Part shown: positions 8,268 to 17,180 of the stretch, in pieces
How positions within the stretch are numbered: position 1 is the first letter of the stretch
Layout: each line of letters starts with the position of its first letter
DNA from: CAVSUZ01 sp963791885
Lineage (GTDB): Bacteria; Pseudomonadota; Alphaproteobacteria; Acetobacterales; Acetobacteraceae
Reading direction: 5' to 3'
Assembly: GCA_963791885.1 (NCBI GenBank)
Contig: CAWBUL010000004.1
Coordinates: 806,001 to 870,000 of the forward strand
DNA length: 64,000 nucleotides
Notes under the pieces: generated by a model
Database searches by the model: none
What the model saw: the letters and a program-made list of their open reading frames with translations, nothing else
What the model was told of the DNA's origin: nothing
Translations under genes and position numbers: made by a program

Positions 8268-9734
8268 ATGTCCGATGTCCGGTCCCACGCCCCGCCAGGC
8301 GATACATCCCACGCGCCGCCGCGCAACATATCCCACGCGCCGCCGCGCAACATATCCCACGCGCCGCCGCGCGATACGCTTCCCTGGACCGGGCTCTTCG
8401 ACCTGTTCCGCATCGGCATCGGGCCGTCTAGTTCGCACACCGTCGGCCCGATGGTTGCCGCCTCACGCTTCCTCGCCGAGCTACCCTCAGGCTTCGCCCC
8501 GACCCTGCTCCATGTGACACTGTACGGCTCTCTGGCGCTCACCGGCCGCGGCCACGGCACTGATCGGGCAGTGATGCTGGGTCTGCTCGGCGAGCGCCCC
8601 GACACGATCGACCCCGACCGCGTCCCCGCTTTGGTGGACACCCTCTGCCGCTCCCGCCAGCTCTCGTTGCCCTGCGGCATGGTCGCCTTCGATCCGGCGC
8701 GCGATATCGCCTTCCTGCGCGAACGCCTGCCGCGCCACCCGAACGCGCTGCGCTTCACCGCGACCGGCCCGGACGCCGCCTTCAGCCGCGTCTATTACTC
8801 AATCGGCGGCGGCTTCATCGTCACCGACGACGAGGAACAATCGGGCGCTCTGGACGCCCGATCCGTGCCTTATCCCTTCACCACCTCGGCCGAGCTTCTT
8901 TCCATGACCGACGCGGCCGGGCTCAGCATCGCCGACCTCCAGCGCCAGAACGAGCGTGCTCATCGCTCCGACGCCGCAATCTCAGCCGGCATCGCCCGCA
9001 TCTGGGGCGCCATGCAGGACTGCGTGCAACGCGGTCTGCGTCAGGAGGGCGAGTTGCCGGGCGGACTGCACGTGCGCCGCCGCGCCCCGGGCCTTTATGT
9101 GCGGCTGCAGGCGCGGGAGGGGCGCAACGAGCCCGACGTGCTATCAGGCATGGACTGGGTCAATCTGTACGCGCTGGCTGTGAACGAGGAGAACGCGGCG
9201 GGCGGCCGCGTCGTCACCGCGCCGACCAACGGCGCCGCCGGCATCATCCCCGCCGTGCTGCACTATTACGACCGCTTCGTCGCCGGCGCTTGCCCTGACG
9301 GCATCGAAACCTTCTTCCTCGCCGCCGCGGCCGTCGGCGCGCTGATCAAACGCAACGCCTCGATCTCCGGCGCCGAGGTCGGCTGCCAGGGCGAGGTCGG
9401 CTCGGCCTCGGCGATGGCCGCGGCCGGTCTGGCCGCCGTGCTGGGCGGCAGCAACGCCCAGGTGGAGAACGCCGCCGAGATCGCGCTCGAACACAATCTC
9501 GGCCTGACCTGTGATCCTATTGCCGGGCTGGTGCAGATCCCCTGCATCGAGCGCAACGCGCTGGCGTCCGTGAAGGCGATCAACGCCGCACGCCTGGCGC
9601 TACATGGCGACGGGACGCACTTTGTCAGCCTCGATCAGGTGATCCTGACCATGCGCGAGACCGGACGGGACATGCTGGCGAAATACAAAGAGACGTCCGA
9701 GGGTGGGCTCGCGGTGAACGCGATCAACTGCTGA
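8268..9734 (+). CDS. sdaA: L-serine ammonia-lyase (iron-sulfur, single-chain)
   Basis: This 488-residue enzyme deaminates L-serine to pyruvate. The conserved body starts at GLFDLFRIGIGPSSSHT (about residue 41). It contains the beta domain and then the catalytic alpha domain with the 4Fe-4S cysteines in GCQGEVGSASAMAAAG and CDPIAGLVQIPCIERN. The first 37 or so residues are not part of the family: they are four copies of an octapeptide close to SHAPPRNI encoded by a 24-bp tandem repeat. No other in-frame ATG, GTG or TTG lies between 8268 and the conserved region, so the repeats seem to be translated. There is no obvious ribosome-binding site upstream. Confidence 0.93.
   Translation: MSDVRSHAPPGDTSHAPPRNISHAPPRNISHAPPRDTLPWTGLFDLFRIGIGPSSSHTVGPMVAASRFLAELPSGFAPTLLHVTLYGSLALTGRGHGTDRAVMLGLLGERPDTIDPDRVPALVDTLCRSRQLSLPCGMVAFDPARDIAFLRERLPRHPNALRFTATGPDAAFSRVYYSIGGGFIVTDDEEQSGALDARSVPYPFTTSAELLSMTDAAGLSIADLQRQNERAHRSDAAISAGIARIWGAMQDCVQRGLRQEGELPGGLHVRRRAPGLYVRLQAREGRNEPDVLSGMDWVNLYALAVNEENAAGGRVVTAPTNGAAGIIPAVLHYYDRFVAGACPDGIETFFLAAAAVGALIKRNASISGAEVGCQGEVGSASAMAAAGLAAVLGGSNAQVENAAEIALEHNLGLTCDPIAGLVQIPCIERNALASVKAINAARLALHGDGTHFVSLDQVILTMRETGRDMLAKYKETSEGGLAVNAINC
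8283..8378 (+). repeat. Four 24-bp tandem repeats inside the sdaA 5' end
   Basis: Four units of 24 bp lie head to tail (8283-8306, 8307-8330, 8331-8354, 8355-8378). Units 2 and 3 are identical; unit 1 and the end of unit 4 differ slightly. The unit begins TCCCACGCGCCGCC and encodes Ser-His-Ala-Pro-Pro-Arg-Asn-Ile in the sdaA frame. Exact 24-bp periodicity keeps the frame open whatever the copy number, so slippage would change only the length of the enzyme's N-terminal tail. Confidence 0.9.
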
Positions 9735-10034
9735 TCGCGGGTTCCACCCCGAGAGCGCGGCGATGTACAGAGTTCGGATTGCCTCGCCCGCGGAAGCGGT
9801 AGGGGGGGCGGCCGGGGGGTTCAGGCAGCAACCTGTCTCTTACGGACAGAGCTCGCCCGCGATCCGCAAAAAATTCCGAAAAATTCTGGTGACGGGTTTC
9901 CTCAAGACGATCTGAGATCAGGTCTCCATTAGATCCAGCATCAGATCGGCTCTAATGTAAGCAATCGCGATACTGGCACTCGCCAGTCAGGTTCCCGAAG
10001 AAAGGGCGGCAAGACGCCGCCCCCTGGCGGCTAA
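9735..10034. other. Intergenic region between convergent sdaA and GYD genes
   Basis: No gene is visible in these 300 bases. They hold a G-run (about 9803-9809), a small hairpin ACTGGC-actc-GCCAGT at 9972-9987 and the stronger hairpin listed separately at 10004-10022. Nothing else stands out. Confidence 0.5.
10004..10022 (-). terminator. Hairpin terminator after the GYD-domain gene
   Basis: GGGCGGC (10004-10010) and GCCGCCC (10016-10022) form a perfect 7-bp stem with a 5-base loop. Read on the minus strand it starts 13 bases after the stop of the GYD gene and is followed by TTTCTTC, a short U-rich tail, so it fits an intrinsic terminator for that gene. Confidence 0.65.
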
Positions 10035-10415
10035 CTATTTCGGACCGGGTGGCTTGTAGGCGCCCCGAATTTTCCTCGCTTTCTCCCGAATGCCTTTAAT
10101 CTCGTCCATCGTGAAGAGGCGGGTCAGCTCGACGTTGTGAATAGTGCCGGCGGAGACGACAACACCGCTTATCGCAGGCGCCATAGCCGGGTCAGGCACG
10201 TCGAAAATCGCCATAACACCAGGACCACTGGAAGCCTTACCGTACATCGCAACAAGCTTCCCTCCGGCGGCTGAAAGCAGTTGTTCGACTGCGGCCTGGC
10301 GGTCGGTGTTGGGATCTTCCCTCATCGCGTTCAGTGCTTGAGGCGTGTAATCTGCCGCTAAACAGAACAGCACGTTCGTCGCTCCCTTCTTTGTTTCTTG
10401 TGTTGATAGCATGTC
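10035..10415 (-). CDS. GYD-domain protein
   Basis: This 126-residue protein resembles the GYD family, small ferredoxin-like alpha/beta proteins without a firm biochemical role. Visible pattern: NVLFCLAADYTPQALNAM near the start, KLVAMYGKASSGPGVMAIFDVPD in the middle and GTIHNVELTRLFTMDEI near the end. The ATG at 10415 is chosen; a TTG 30 bases further upstream is possible, and neither has a clear ribosome-binding site. It stands alone, and its neighbours give no functional hint. Confidence 0.65.
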   Translation of the reverse strand, partial: DMLSTQETKKGATNVLFCLAADYTPQALNAMREDPNTDRQAAVEQLLSAAGGKLVAMYGKASSGPGVMAIFDVPDPAMAPAISGVVVSAGTIHNVELTRLFTMDEIKGIREKARKIRGAYKPPGPK

Positions 10416-10742
10416 GAAGTTGGGCCCTATTGTGATGATGGTCAATCAGAACTGATCCGGGAGCGAGCGGGTGCGGTTCCGATCATCCACCATTGAACGG
10501 CGCCGACGGCGAGCCATCCGACCACAATTATAGCAGATCTAATCGCCAAAACGGAGGCCGAGGCTAACCGCCTGCCCGAGCGGAGCGGTGATGTTCAGCT
10601 CCGCGTGCCAGAGGCCTTGGGCGGTCTCAACCGTATTGAGCAGACATCGAGTCCGACGCGGCATTTGACGTATCGCTTGGGTCGAACGCCGTGCCGCTTC
10701 CGGCGATCTGTTCAGAGAAGCGTGCCAGATGACGCCTTTGTA
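10416..10742. other. Intergenic region with a possible beta-barrel protein remnant
   Basis: These 327 bases carry no intact gene. The minus strand from about 10690 to 10539 reads YVKCRVGLDV, then after a frame change ETAQGLWHAELNITAPLGQ and a run ending LGLRFGD before a TAG. This looks like the C-terminal strands of an outer-membrane beta-barrel protein that has decayed. The rest shows nothing recognisable. Confidence 0.3.
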
Positions 10743-11633
10743 TCACCGGTTTTCAAGCATGATGCGAGCGACCTCAGCGGCAGCGTCGATTTGCGGCCAA
10801 TGCCCTGCATCAAGGGCATGAAGAGAAGCATGCCGGGCCTGGGATCGCAGGTGTTCGGCGACGGTGAGATGAAGATAGGGATCGGCCTTCCCCCAGATGA
10901 GCAGGAGGGGAACGTCGGAGCGCCTGAACTCGACCAGACGGGCCGTATTGGCGGCGACCTCGTCCGCCAATTGGTAAGTCATCTGCGCGAAGGCCGGACC
11001 GGCACTAGGCTGTTGCCTGAAGTTATTGTCGATGATCGGCCCGAGGAATTCAAAGTAACGGATCTTCTGCGTTTCCGTAAGGCCTGCCTGCATCTGGTTA
11101 CGCTGAAAATCGAGCAGCCAGGCAAACTGCTGCGGGCTCTCCAGGAAATGGAGATTGAGCGCTTTCAGCTCCTTGTTTGAGAAAAGCGCGATCAGTTCGG
11201 GAACCCTCAGCCCGGGGGCATCGCCGTAGAAGGCGTTCATCAAGGTGACGGCAGCCGTGCGCTCCGGGTGCCTCAGAGTGAAGTTGACGGCGGCCGGGCC
11301 ACCCGCGTCATGGCCGACGGGGATGATCTTATCGAGCGCCAAGGCCTCGACCACCGCCTCCAGATCGCGGAGCTGCCGCGCGAAGCTGTACGGCGCGCCT
11401 GCCGGCTTGTCGGATGCACCGAAGCCCAGGAAGTCAATCGCAACTGTTCTGCGACCGGCCGAAACCAGATGCGGAATAAGGTCATCGTAGATGTGAGCGT
11501 TGTCCGGAAATCCGTGCAGTAGCACGAAAGCGGGTCCGTTGCCCGAAAAGTCGCGGACATACAGGCTTCCGCGATCGCGCGGGACGCGATGTTCGGTGAA
11601 AGCCGGAAAAGCGGCGTCTTGAGAATGCGGCAT
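10743..11633 (-). CDS. Alpha/beta hydrolase, epoxide hydrolase or dehalogenase-like
   Basis: This 296-residue enzyme has the alpha/beta-hydrolase fold. The oxyanion region is LLHGFPDNAHIYD, and the nucleophile elbow is VGHDAGGPAA, with Asp rather than Ser as nucleophile. The acid is probably in LLIWGKADPYL, and the histidine in DAGHWPQIDAA. An Asp nucleophile is characteristic of epoxide hydrolases, haloalkane dehalogenases and fluoroacetate dehalogenases. The ATG at 11633 was chosen because similarity begins shortly after and GGGAAA precedes it. It is a single gene flanked by decayed sequences, so the substrate is open. Confidence 0.8.
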   Translation of the reverse strand: MPHSQDAAFPAFTEHRVPRDRGSLYVRDFSGNGPAFVLLHGFPDNAHIYDDLIPHLVSAGRRTVAIDFLGFGASDKPAGAPYSFARQLRDLEAVVEALALDKIIPVGHDAGGPAAVNFTLRHPERTAAVTLMNAFYGDAPGLRVPELIALFSNKELKALNLHFLESPQQFAWLLDFQRNQMQAGLTETQKIRYFEFLGPIIDNNFRQQPSAGPAFAQMTYQLADEVAANTARLVEFRRSDVPLLLIWGKADPYLHLTVAEHLRSQARHASLHALDAGHWPQIDAAAEVARIMLENR

Positions 11634-11852
11634 GATCCGGGATTTCCCCCAATGAAGGGCTCCTTCGCCCGCCACGGGGGCAGCATATGCTCCCACCCCC
11701 GGGTCCAGCAACGGCCGGATCGCTCGCGAACCCAGCAGAGCGCTGCCGGCCGTCCGATGAGCGCCGCGAGCGCGGGAAGCTGTACGGGCAAGTCAGCATC
11801 GGGGCGCACTTCTCCCGCCGTCGATTGCACCGGATCGCGTAGGAGTAGGTGC

Positions 11853-12302
11853 TCAACATCGAACCGGCGGCAGCGGCCGGAGCGTCGCGATGGCGCCGAG
11901 GATTTCCTGGAATAGTGCGCGCGGCACCGCGACCTCGGCCATCTGGAAGATCACCGACTGGCCATGCCTGACGATCCGGGCGCAGATCCTGACCTGCCGG
12001 TTGCGCAGCGTCGTCAGCAACCACTGCTTCACCTCATCCGGCAGCGCCACGGTGCGCAGGAAGTTGGCCAGGTCGTACGCCAGCGCGTGCAGTTGCAGCC
12101 GCACAGCATTGGCCGCGAAGCGGTGGCAGGACAGCCGGGTCCAGGTGACGGCGTTCTTGCCTTCCTTGACGTGTTACTCGGCCGTTCCGCGCTGATTGTA
12201 AGAACGCCGCCACCCGCTCTGCCGGCTGGATCATGTTGGTCACGATGAACCCGACGCGCGGATACAACTCACCTGGGTGCCCTCGGCCTTCGCCACCACC
12301 CG
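11853..12302 (-). pseudogene. IS1380-family transposase, C-terminal remnant
   Basis: The minus strand reads VVAKAE, then HPGELYPRVGFIVTNM, then FYNQRGTAE followed by a stop, then HVKEGKNAVTWTRLSCHRF, AANAVRLQLHALAYDLANFL and FQMAEVAVPRALF to a stop at 11853. This is the C-terminal third of an IS1380-type DDE transposase. At least two indels (near 12202 and 12285) and an internal TAA near 12176 break it. No terminal inverted repeat or target duplication could be found. It ends exactly where the PIN-domain remnant on the other strand begins. Confidence 0.85.
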
Positions 12303-12456
12303 GCGATCGCGACGACGATCACGTCATTTCCGCTGCAATTGCCGCGCGGGCCGATCTCGTCGTCTCCGGCGACCGGCGCCTGCTCGATCTCGGCAGCCAT
12401 GCCGGCATTCGCATGGTCACACGCCGGCCGACGCGCTGGCACTGGTTGTGCGGTAG
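12302..12456 (+). pseudogene. PIN-domain toxin, C-terminal remnant
   Basis: The plus strand reads GDRDDDHVISAAIAARADL, then VVSGDRRLLDLGSHAGIRMV, then after a one-base shift near 12420 TPADALALVVR and a TAG at 12454-12456. This is the last third of a toxin-type PIN domain: RDRDDDHV carries conserved Asp residues and VSGDRRLLDL the final acidic strand. The N-terminal part is missing, and the IS1380 remnant abuts it at about 12302, so insertion followed by deletion probably destroyed it. Confidence 0.7.
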
Positions 12457-12762
12457 CCTGGAATTGAGCGATCAGACCTCTGTCTGGTGGCTAGCGCGTC
12501 ATCGCTTCGGGGCTGCGTAGCCAATGAAGCGTAAAGTCGCGCTCTCAGCAAAGAGAACCATGGCAGGAACGGTTTCAATCTGAACCGATCATGCTATGAG
12601 ATCGGCGAGTGCCGGGAGGGTGGAACGAAGCCTCATAACCCGTCCTTGGCAAACGCCCGTCGCACTTGGTCGTCGCTCGCAAACTCCTCGCGTGCGGGTG
12701 CCGCCTTCGAGGTGGCGATAGCGTCGCGTGTGTCGTAGGCAGCCATGAATGTGAGAGGCGCA
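12457..12762. other. Intergenic region, debris between PIN remnant and stress-protein gene
   Basis: These 306 bases hold no clear gene. A 37-codon minus-strand reading frame at 12633-12746, ending EFASDDQVRRAFAKDGL, has the look of the tail of a small antitoxin. It would be too short to be whole and its start lies back-to-back with the stress-protein gene. No other structure is convincing. Confidence 0.3.
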
Positions 12763-13191
12763 ATGAATTGGAGAGTCCTTATTGCACTTAACAACGAACC
12801 CTTGGCCGTCCATGCAGCCGACGTGGGCATAGAACTTACGCGTTCGCTCAAGGCCGAACTCGGGTTCATCTATGTCATTAGCGAGCCGAGCGAGATCGGC
12901 GCAGATGGCGGCGTTTCGGCAGAAGAAGCCGTCGGGAGGGCGAAGGAGGATGGCCAGGCGCTCATCGGGGCTGTCCGTCAACGCGCCCCAGAACTGGCGG
13001 CCATGGAATTCATGCCGGTCGGTCGCGCGGCCGTCGAGATCGTCAAAACCGCGAAGGAGTGGCAGGCCAACCTCATCGTGATTGGCAGCCACGGGCGTAA
13101 AGGCCTCAGGCGCGCCGTCGTGGGTAGCGTCGCCGAATCAGTCATGCGCCATGCACCCTGTCCGGTCATGATCGTCAAGGCTGACGAATAG
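12763..13191 (+). CDS. Universal stress protein (UspA family)
   Basis: This 142-residue protein has the UspA fold. It starts MNWRVLIALNNEPLAVHAAD and contains FIYVISEPSE near residue 45. The C-terminal ATP-binding motif is IVIGSHGRKGLRRAVVGSVA followed by HAPCPVMIVK, matching G-2X-G-9X-G(S/T). The ATG at 12763 has GAGAGG eight bases upstream and fits the family start better than the ATG at 12745. The stop is 2 bases before the P-type ATPase start, so the two form an operon; the pairing suggests the stress protein serves or reports on the pump. Confidence 0.92.
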   Translation: MNWRVLIALNNEPLAVHAADVGIELTRSLKAELGFIYVISEPSEIGADGGVSAEEAVGRAKEDGQALIGAVRQRAPELAAMEFMPVGRAAVEIVKTAKEWQANLIVIGSHGRKGLRRAVVGSVAESVMRHAPCPVMIVKADE

Positions 13192-13193
13192 GG

Positions 13194-15591
13194 ATGTCGG
13201 CCATATCAGGCGAACAACCGCTAACAACGTTGTCGGTTCAACCGGGAAGCAGCGACGAACAGCGGGAAGGCGCGGCTGGCGATCCCAACGGCGGCCTGAC
13301 GAGCGATGAGGCCCGCGGCCGGCTAGAGAAATTCGGCCCAAATGCAATGCCCGATACGAGCATGCACCCCTTCCGAATGGCGCTCGAAAAGTTCTGGGCG
13401 CCCGTTCCGTGGATGCTCGAAGCGGCGGTCCTGCTCGAACTGCTGCTCGGCAAATATATCGAGGCTGCCGTCATCGCCGCGCTGCTGGTGTTCAATGCCG
13501 CGCTCGGGCTGTTCCAGGAAAGTCGGGCGCAGGCGACTCTTGCAGCGCTGAAGTCACGGCTGGCGCTGAACGCATCGGTCCGGCGCGACAGCACATGGAA
13601 AACCATACCGGCAGTCGAACTGGTGCCGGGCGATGTGGTGAAGCTGTCACTCGGTGCGGTGGTTGCTGCGGATGTGCATCTCTCCGCCGGAGAAGTCCTG
13701 CTCGACCAATCGATGCTCACCGGTGAATCGGTGCCCATCGAAGCCGGCGCGGGTGTGCAGACCTATGCGGGAGCGTTAGTGAGACGCGGCGAAGCCGTTG
13801 CAACGGTCACAGCAACCGGAGCGCATACCAAATTCGGCCGAACTGCGGAGCTTGTTCGAACCGCTCATGTGGTCAGCTCTCAGCAAAAGGCTGTTCTGCG
13901 CGTGGTGCGCAATCTCGCGGCATTCAACGGCGTCGTCATCCTGCTGCTCGTGGCCTATGCGTGTTTTCTCAGTATGCCGCTCGATGAGATCATCCCGCTT
14001 GTCCTGACGGCGGTCCTCGCATCGATCCCGGCGGCGCTGCCGGCGACTTTCACCCTTGCTTCAGCCCTCGGTGCACGGGTCCTAGCGAAGCGGGGCGTTC
14101 TGCCGACCCGCCTTTCCGCGGTGGATGAGGCGGCGACGATGGACGTGTTATGCTCCGACAAAACCGGTACGCTCACCCAGAATGCCCTGACGGTCACGAC
14201 CGTCCATCCCCTCCCCGGTTTTGACGAGGCGCATGTTCTGGCACTGGCTGCGCTGGCGAGTTCGGAGGGTGGACAGGACCCGGTGGAGGGGGCGATTCGG
14301 GCTGCTGCCGCGGACAAGGCCGTTGCTGATGCGCCGAAGATGACCGCGTTCGTGCCGTTCGATCCGGCGACAAAGATGTCCGAAGCAACGGTTCGAGACC
14401 CGACCCGCGGGACGCAACGCGTGGTGAAGGGCGCCTTCGCAGCCGTCACCGGCCTCGCCCCGCCGTCACCGGACGCAACAGCCGCGTCGAAGGAACTGGA
14501 AGGGAAAGGTTTCAGGGTGCTGGCGGTCGCGGCTGGATCGCCGAACGCGATGAAGTTGATGGGGCTGATCGCGCTCAGCGACCCGCCGCGCACGGACTCG
14601 GCGGCGCTCGTTACTGAGCTGCACGGACTGGGCGTGCGCACCGTGATGGTCACGGGCGATGCACCGACAACGGCTGCAATTGTGGCTCATGCGGTGGGGC
14701 TCGATGGTGTCGTTTGTCCGCCAGGACCAATTGCCGACGGCGTCCGCCCCGAACAATTCGCCGTCTTCGCCGGCGTCCTGCCGGAGGACAAGTATAAGCT
14801 CGTCAAGGCGTTCCAGAAGGGCGGCCACACTGTTGGCATGTGTGGCGACGGTGCCAATGATGCGCCGGCACTGCGCCAGGCGCAGATCGGGATCGCGGTT
14901 TCGACGGCGACCGACGTCGCGAAGTCGGCCGCCGGCATGGTCCTGACCGAGCCGGGACTTGCCGGCATCGTCGCCGCCGTGAAGGAAGGGCGAATAACCT
15001 TCCAGCGCATCCTGACCTACACGCTCAATTCCATCATCAAGAAGATCGTGACCGTGCTGTTTCTGATCGCCGGCCTGCTAATGACTGGGCACGCGATTCT
15101 CGACTCCGCTGCTGATGGTCATTGTCATGATCGCCGGCGATTTCCTGGCGATGTCGTTGACGACGGACAATGTGCGGCCATCCCCAATGCCAAACACCTG
15201 GCGTATCGGCCGTTTGACAACAGCGGGCGTGACCCTGGGCATCTGTCTGCTGGCCTTCTGCACCGGTATTCTCGCGGTCGGCGTGTTTGGACTGAACCTA
15301 AAAACGGGGGCGTTGAGGACGTTGGCCTTTGCAGCCTTGGTGTTTGGAAGCCAGGCGACGATCTATGCCATTCGCGATCGGCGGCATCTGTGGCGCTCTG
15401 CTCCAAGCCTCTGGCTTGCTGCGTCATCTGTTGCCGATATTCTGATTGCCTCCGGATTGGCCATCGGTGGGATTGCGATGACGGCGTTGCCGGTTTTGGT
15501 GATCACTGCCACGTTTGCCGCGGCCGCCGCTTTCGCATTTGTCCTGGACATGGTGAAGGTTCCGGTATTCGCCCGTCTCGGGATCGCTTAG
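13194..15591 (+). CDS. Plasma-membrane-type proton-efflux P-type ATPase (frameshifted)
   Basis: This is a P3A-like cation ATPase of about 798 residues. It has an N-terminal actuator domain with TGES (MLTGESVPIEAG), the phosphorylation loop CSDKTGTLTQN, VMVTGDAPT, and the hinge GDGANDAPALRQA. It lacks heavy-metal-binding N-terminal domains and the CPC helix of metal pumps; the fourth helix has PAALPATFTLA, as in H+-ATPases. After GLLMTGHAIL near 15097 one extra base shifts the frame; correcting it gives TPLLMVIVMIAGDFLAMSL and the last four helices, ending at 15591. It is likely an intact gene with a sequencing indel. It is co-transcribed with the stress protein. Confidence 0.88.
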
Positions 15592-16349
15592 GGTCGGCCC
15601 ACTGGTCGGGGTGCTAAATCGCACCAAACGGCGACCGTATTTGTAGCCGCACCACACCGGCCTCGTCCGCTAGCTCCGCCCCGACTACCAGGAGCCCCTG
15701 TTCACCGGCCGGCAGCGCCAGCTTGCCAGGGAGCAGGCAGTAGGCTCCGAAATCCGCCCCTGGCCCCGCTGCGCGCCGGAGCAGTTCGTCGCGCTGCGCA
15801 CTGCGTTCCGCCCGTCCCGCCACTCCGGCCGACCTCGCCCGCATGAAGGGAACTGCTGGACGCCCTGTCGCGATGGCTCAGCCTCGCCGGATCGAGGACG
15901 CCCGCTCCGCCGCCTGACCCCGCCCCTGACTCGTCTGGTGGACTAACAAGCTTCCGACAGCCACACTATCTAACACGCGATGCCAAACGCCGCCCGTTCG
16001 CCCAGCCACCGGATGAATGCCCAATCCCTCTTGGGCACCCGCAGCCGCCAATTCAATCCCGCACGATCTCAGCTGAGACTCACGCGAGACACACAAGGAA
16101 CCCTGTCTCAATTTCTGCGCCACAGTCCCGTAAATCACAAACTGAGACTCAGTCGAGACTCATCCGCCTGCGAGCGACCGACCACCGCACGGCCTATCCC
16201 CCGCCCAAGTGCCCCTCTCTGATGTCTCGTCTGAGACATCAGCGAGACCCCCGCGCGTTCTATCTCAGAAACAATCCAACCGTCTCGAAAACACAAAACT
16301 GAGACGGCCCCGAGACACCCCGGGGCCGTCCCCGACACTAGACTGGTGC
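15592..16349. other. 758-bp gene-free region with a TGAGAC-N5-CGAGAC array
   Basis: No protein-coding pattern is convincing on either strand between the ATPase and aqpZ 3' ends. The second half (16074-16316) carries four copies of a 17-bp motif (see repeat entry) and a 10-bp-stem hairpin at 16219-16242 (CTGATGTCTC-gtct-GAGACATCAG). The first half is very GC-rich with nothing recognised. Confidence 0.6.
16074..16316 (+). repeat. Four copies of TGAGAC-N5-CGAGAC
   Basis: The motif TGAGACNNNNNCGAGAC occurs at 16074-16090, 16143-16159, 16232-16248 and 16300-16316. The two GAGAC halves are always 11 bp apart, one helical turn, and the five bases between them differ every time. Copies 2 and 4 are preceded by CACAAA(A)C. 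A fifth copy with the same flank lies on the minus strand at 35240-35256. Function unknown. Confidence 0.8.
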
Positions 16350-17081
16350 CTAGGTCGTCGCCACCCGCGGCTCGTCGCCCGACGCCGGCACCTCACCCAG
16401 CAGCCGCGCCACGAACCCGCCGGCCATGCCGCCGATGATGGGCGCCAACCAGAACAGCCACAACTGCCCGATATACGCCCCGCCCGCGAACAGCGCCGGA
16501 CCCGTGCTGCGCGCCGGATTCACCGAGGTGTTGGTCACCGGGATGGTGATCAGGTGAATCAGCGTCAGCGCCAGCCCGATGGCGATCGGCGCGAAGCCGC
16601 CCGGGGCTCCGGGCGCGGTGGACGCCATGATGATCAGCAGGAAGAAAAACGTGTCCACCACCTCGATGACGAAGCACGCATAGAGGCTGTACTTGCCGGG
16701 ACTCAGATCGCCGTAGCCGTTCGAAGCGAAGCCGCCCATCTCGAAGCCCGGCTTGCCCGTGGCGATGATCCACAGCACGAACGCCGCGGCGATCGCCCCA
16801 AGCAGCTGCGCGACGATATACGGCACCACGTAGCCGCCGGGGATGCGCCGCCCGACCAGCAGCCCCAGTGTCACCGCCGGGTTGAAATGCGCGCCGGAGA
16901 TCGGGCCGACGGCATACGCCATCGTCAGCACCGTCAGCCCAAAGGCGAACGCCACGCCGAGGAAGCCGATCCCCAGGCTGGGAAAGGCGGCAGCGAGGAC
17001 CGCGGCGCCGCACCCGCCGAACACCAGCCAGAACGTGCCGAGGAACTCAGCGGCGACGCGCCTGCCCATATCGCTATTCAT
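16350..17081 (-). CDS. aqpZ: Aquaporin Z
   Basis: This 243-residue water channel has six membrane helices and two half-helices carrying the NPA boxes SGAHFNPAVT (about residue 63) and NTSVNPARSTGPA (about residue 184). The Arg after the second NPA forms the selectivity filter. The C-terminal half has IPVTNTSVNPARS as in AqpZ rather than the GlpF-type signature with Asp after NPA, so water rather than glycerol is the expected solute. The ATG at 17081 fits the family start MGRRVAAEFLGTFWLVF. An inverted repeat lies just upstream of the start. Confidence 0.95.
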   Translation of the reverse strand: MNSDMGRRVAAEFLGTFWLVFGGCGAAVLAAAFPSLGIGFLGVAFAFGLTVLTMAYAVGPISGAHFNPAVTLGLLVGRRIPGGYVVPYIVAQLLGAIAAAFVLWIIATGKPGFEMGGFASNGYGDLSPGKYSLYACFVIEVVDTFFFLLIIMASTAPGAPGGFAPIAIGLALTLIHLITIPVTNTSVNPARSTGPALFAGGAYIGQLWLFWLAPIIGGMAGGFVARLLGEVPASGDEPRVATT

Positions 17082-17082
17082 T

Positions 17083-17100
17083 GGTTTGCACCTTCAAACC
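17083..17100 (-). promoter_or_regulatory. Inverted repeat upstream of aqpZ
   Basis: GGTTTG (17083-17088) and CAAACC (17095-17100) form a 6-bp inverted repeat with a 6-base centre, one base from the aqpZ start codon. It could be an operator or a leader hairpin near the ribosome-binding site. There is no match to a named regulator. Confidence 0.3.
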
Positions 17101-17180
17101 GGTTGCAATCTGCGGCGAACGATTCGCCTTATCACATCACACAACTGTGTTACCGATTGGGGCCGCTGTCCAGCGCCGCG

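Noticed and set aside
8283..8378. Short regular repeats that might be a CRISPR array
   Set aside because: Units are directly adjacent with no spacers, only 24 bp long, and stay in the sdaA frame.
12233..12520. A complete small gene on the plus strand
   Set aside because: Only the PIN-like middle part makes sense; its start overlaps the transposase remnant and the natural stop is reached only after a frame change.
15614..15844. A 76-codon minus-strand frame in the region after the ATPase
   Set aside because: No ribosome-binding site, no recognisable pattern, and composition typical of random GC-rich frames.
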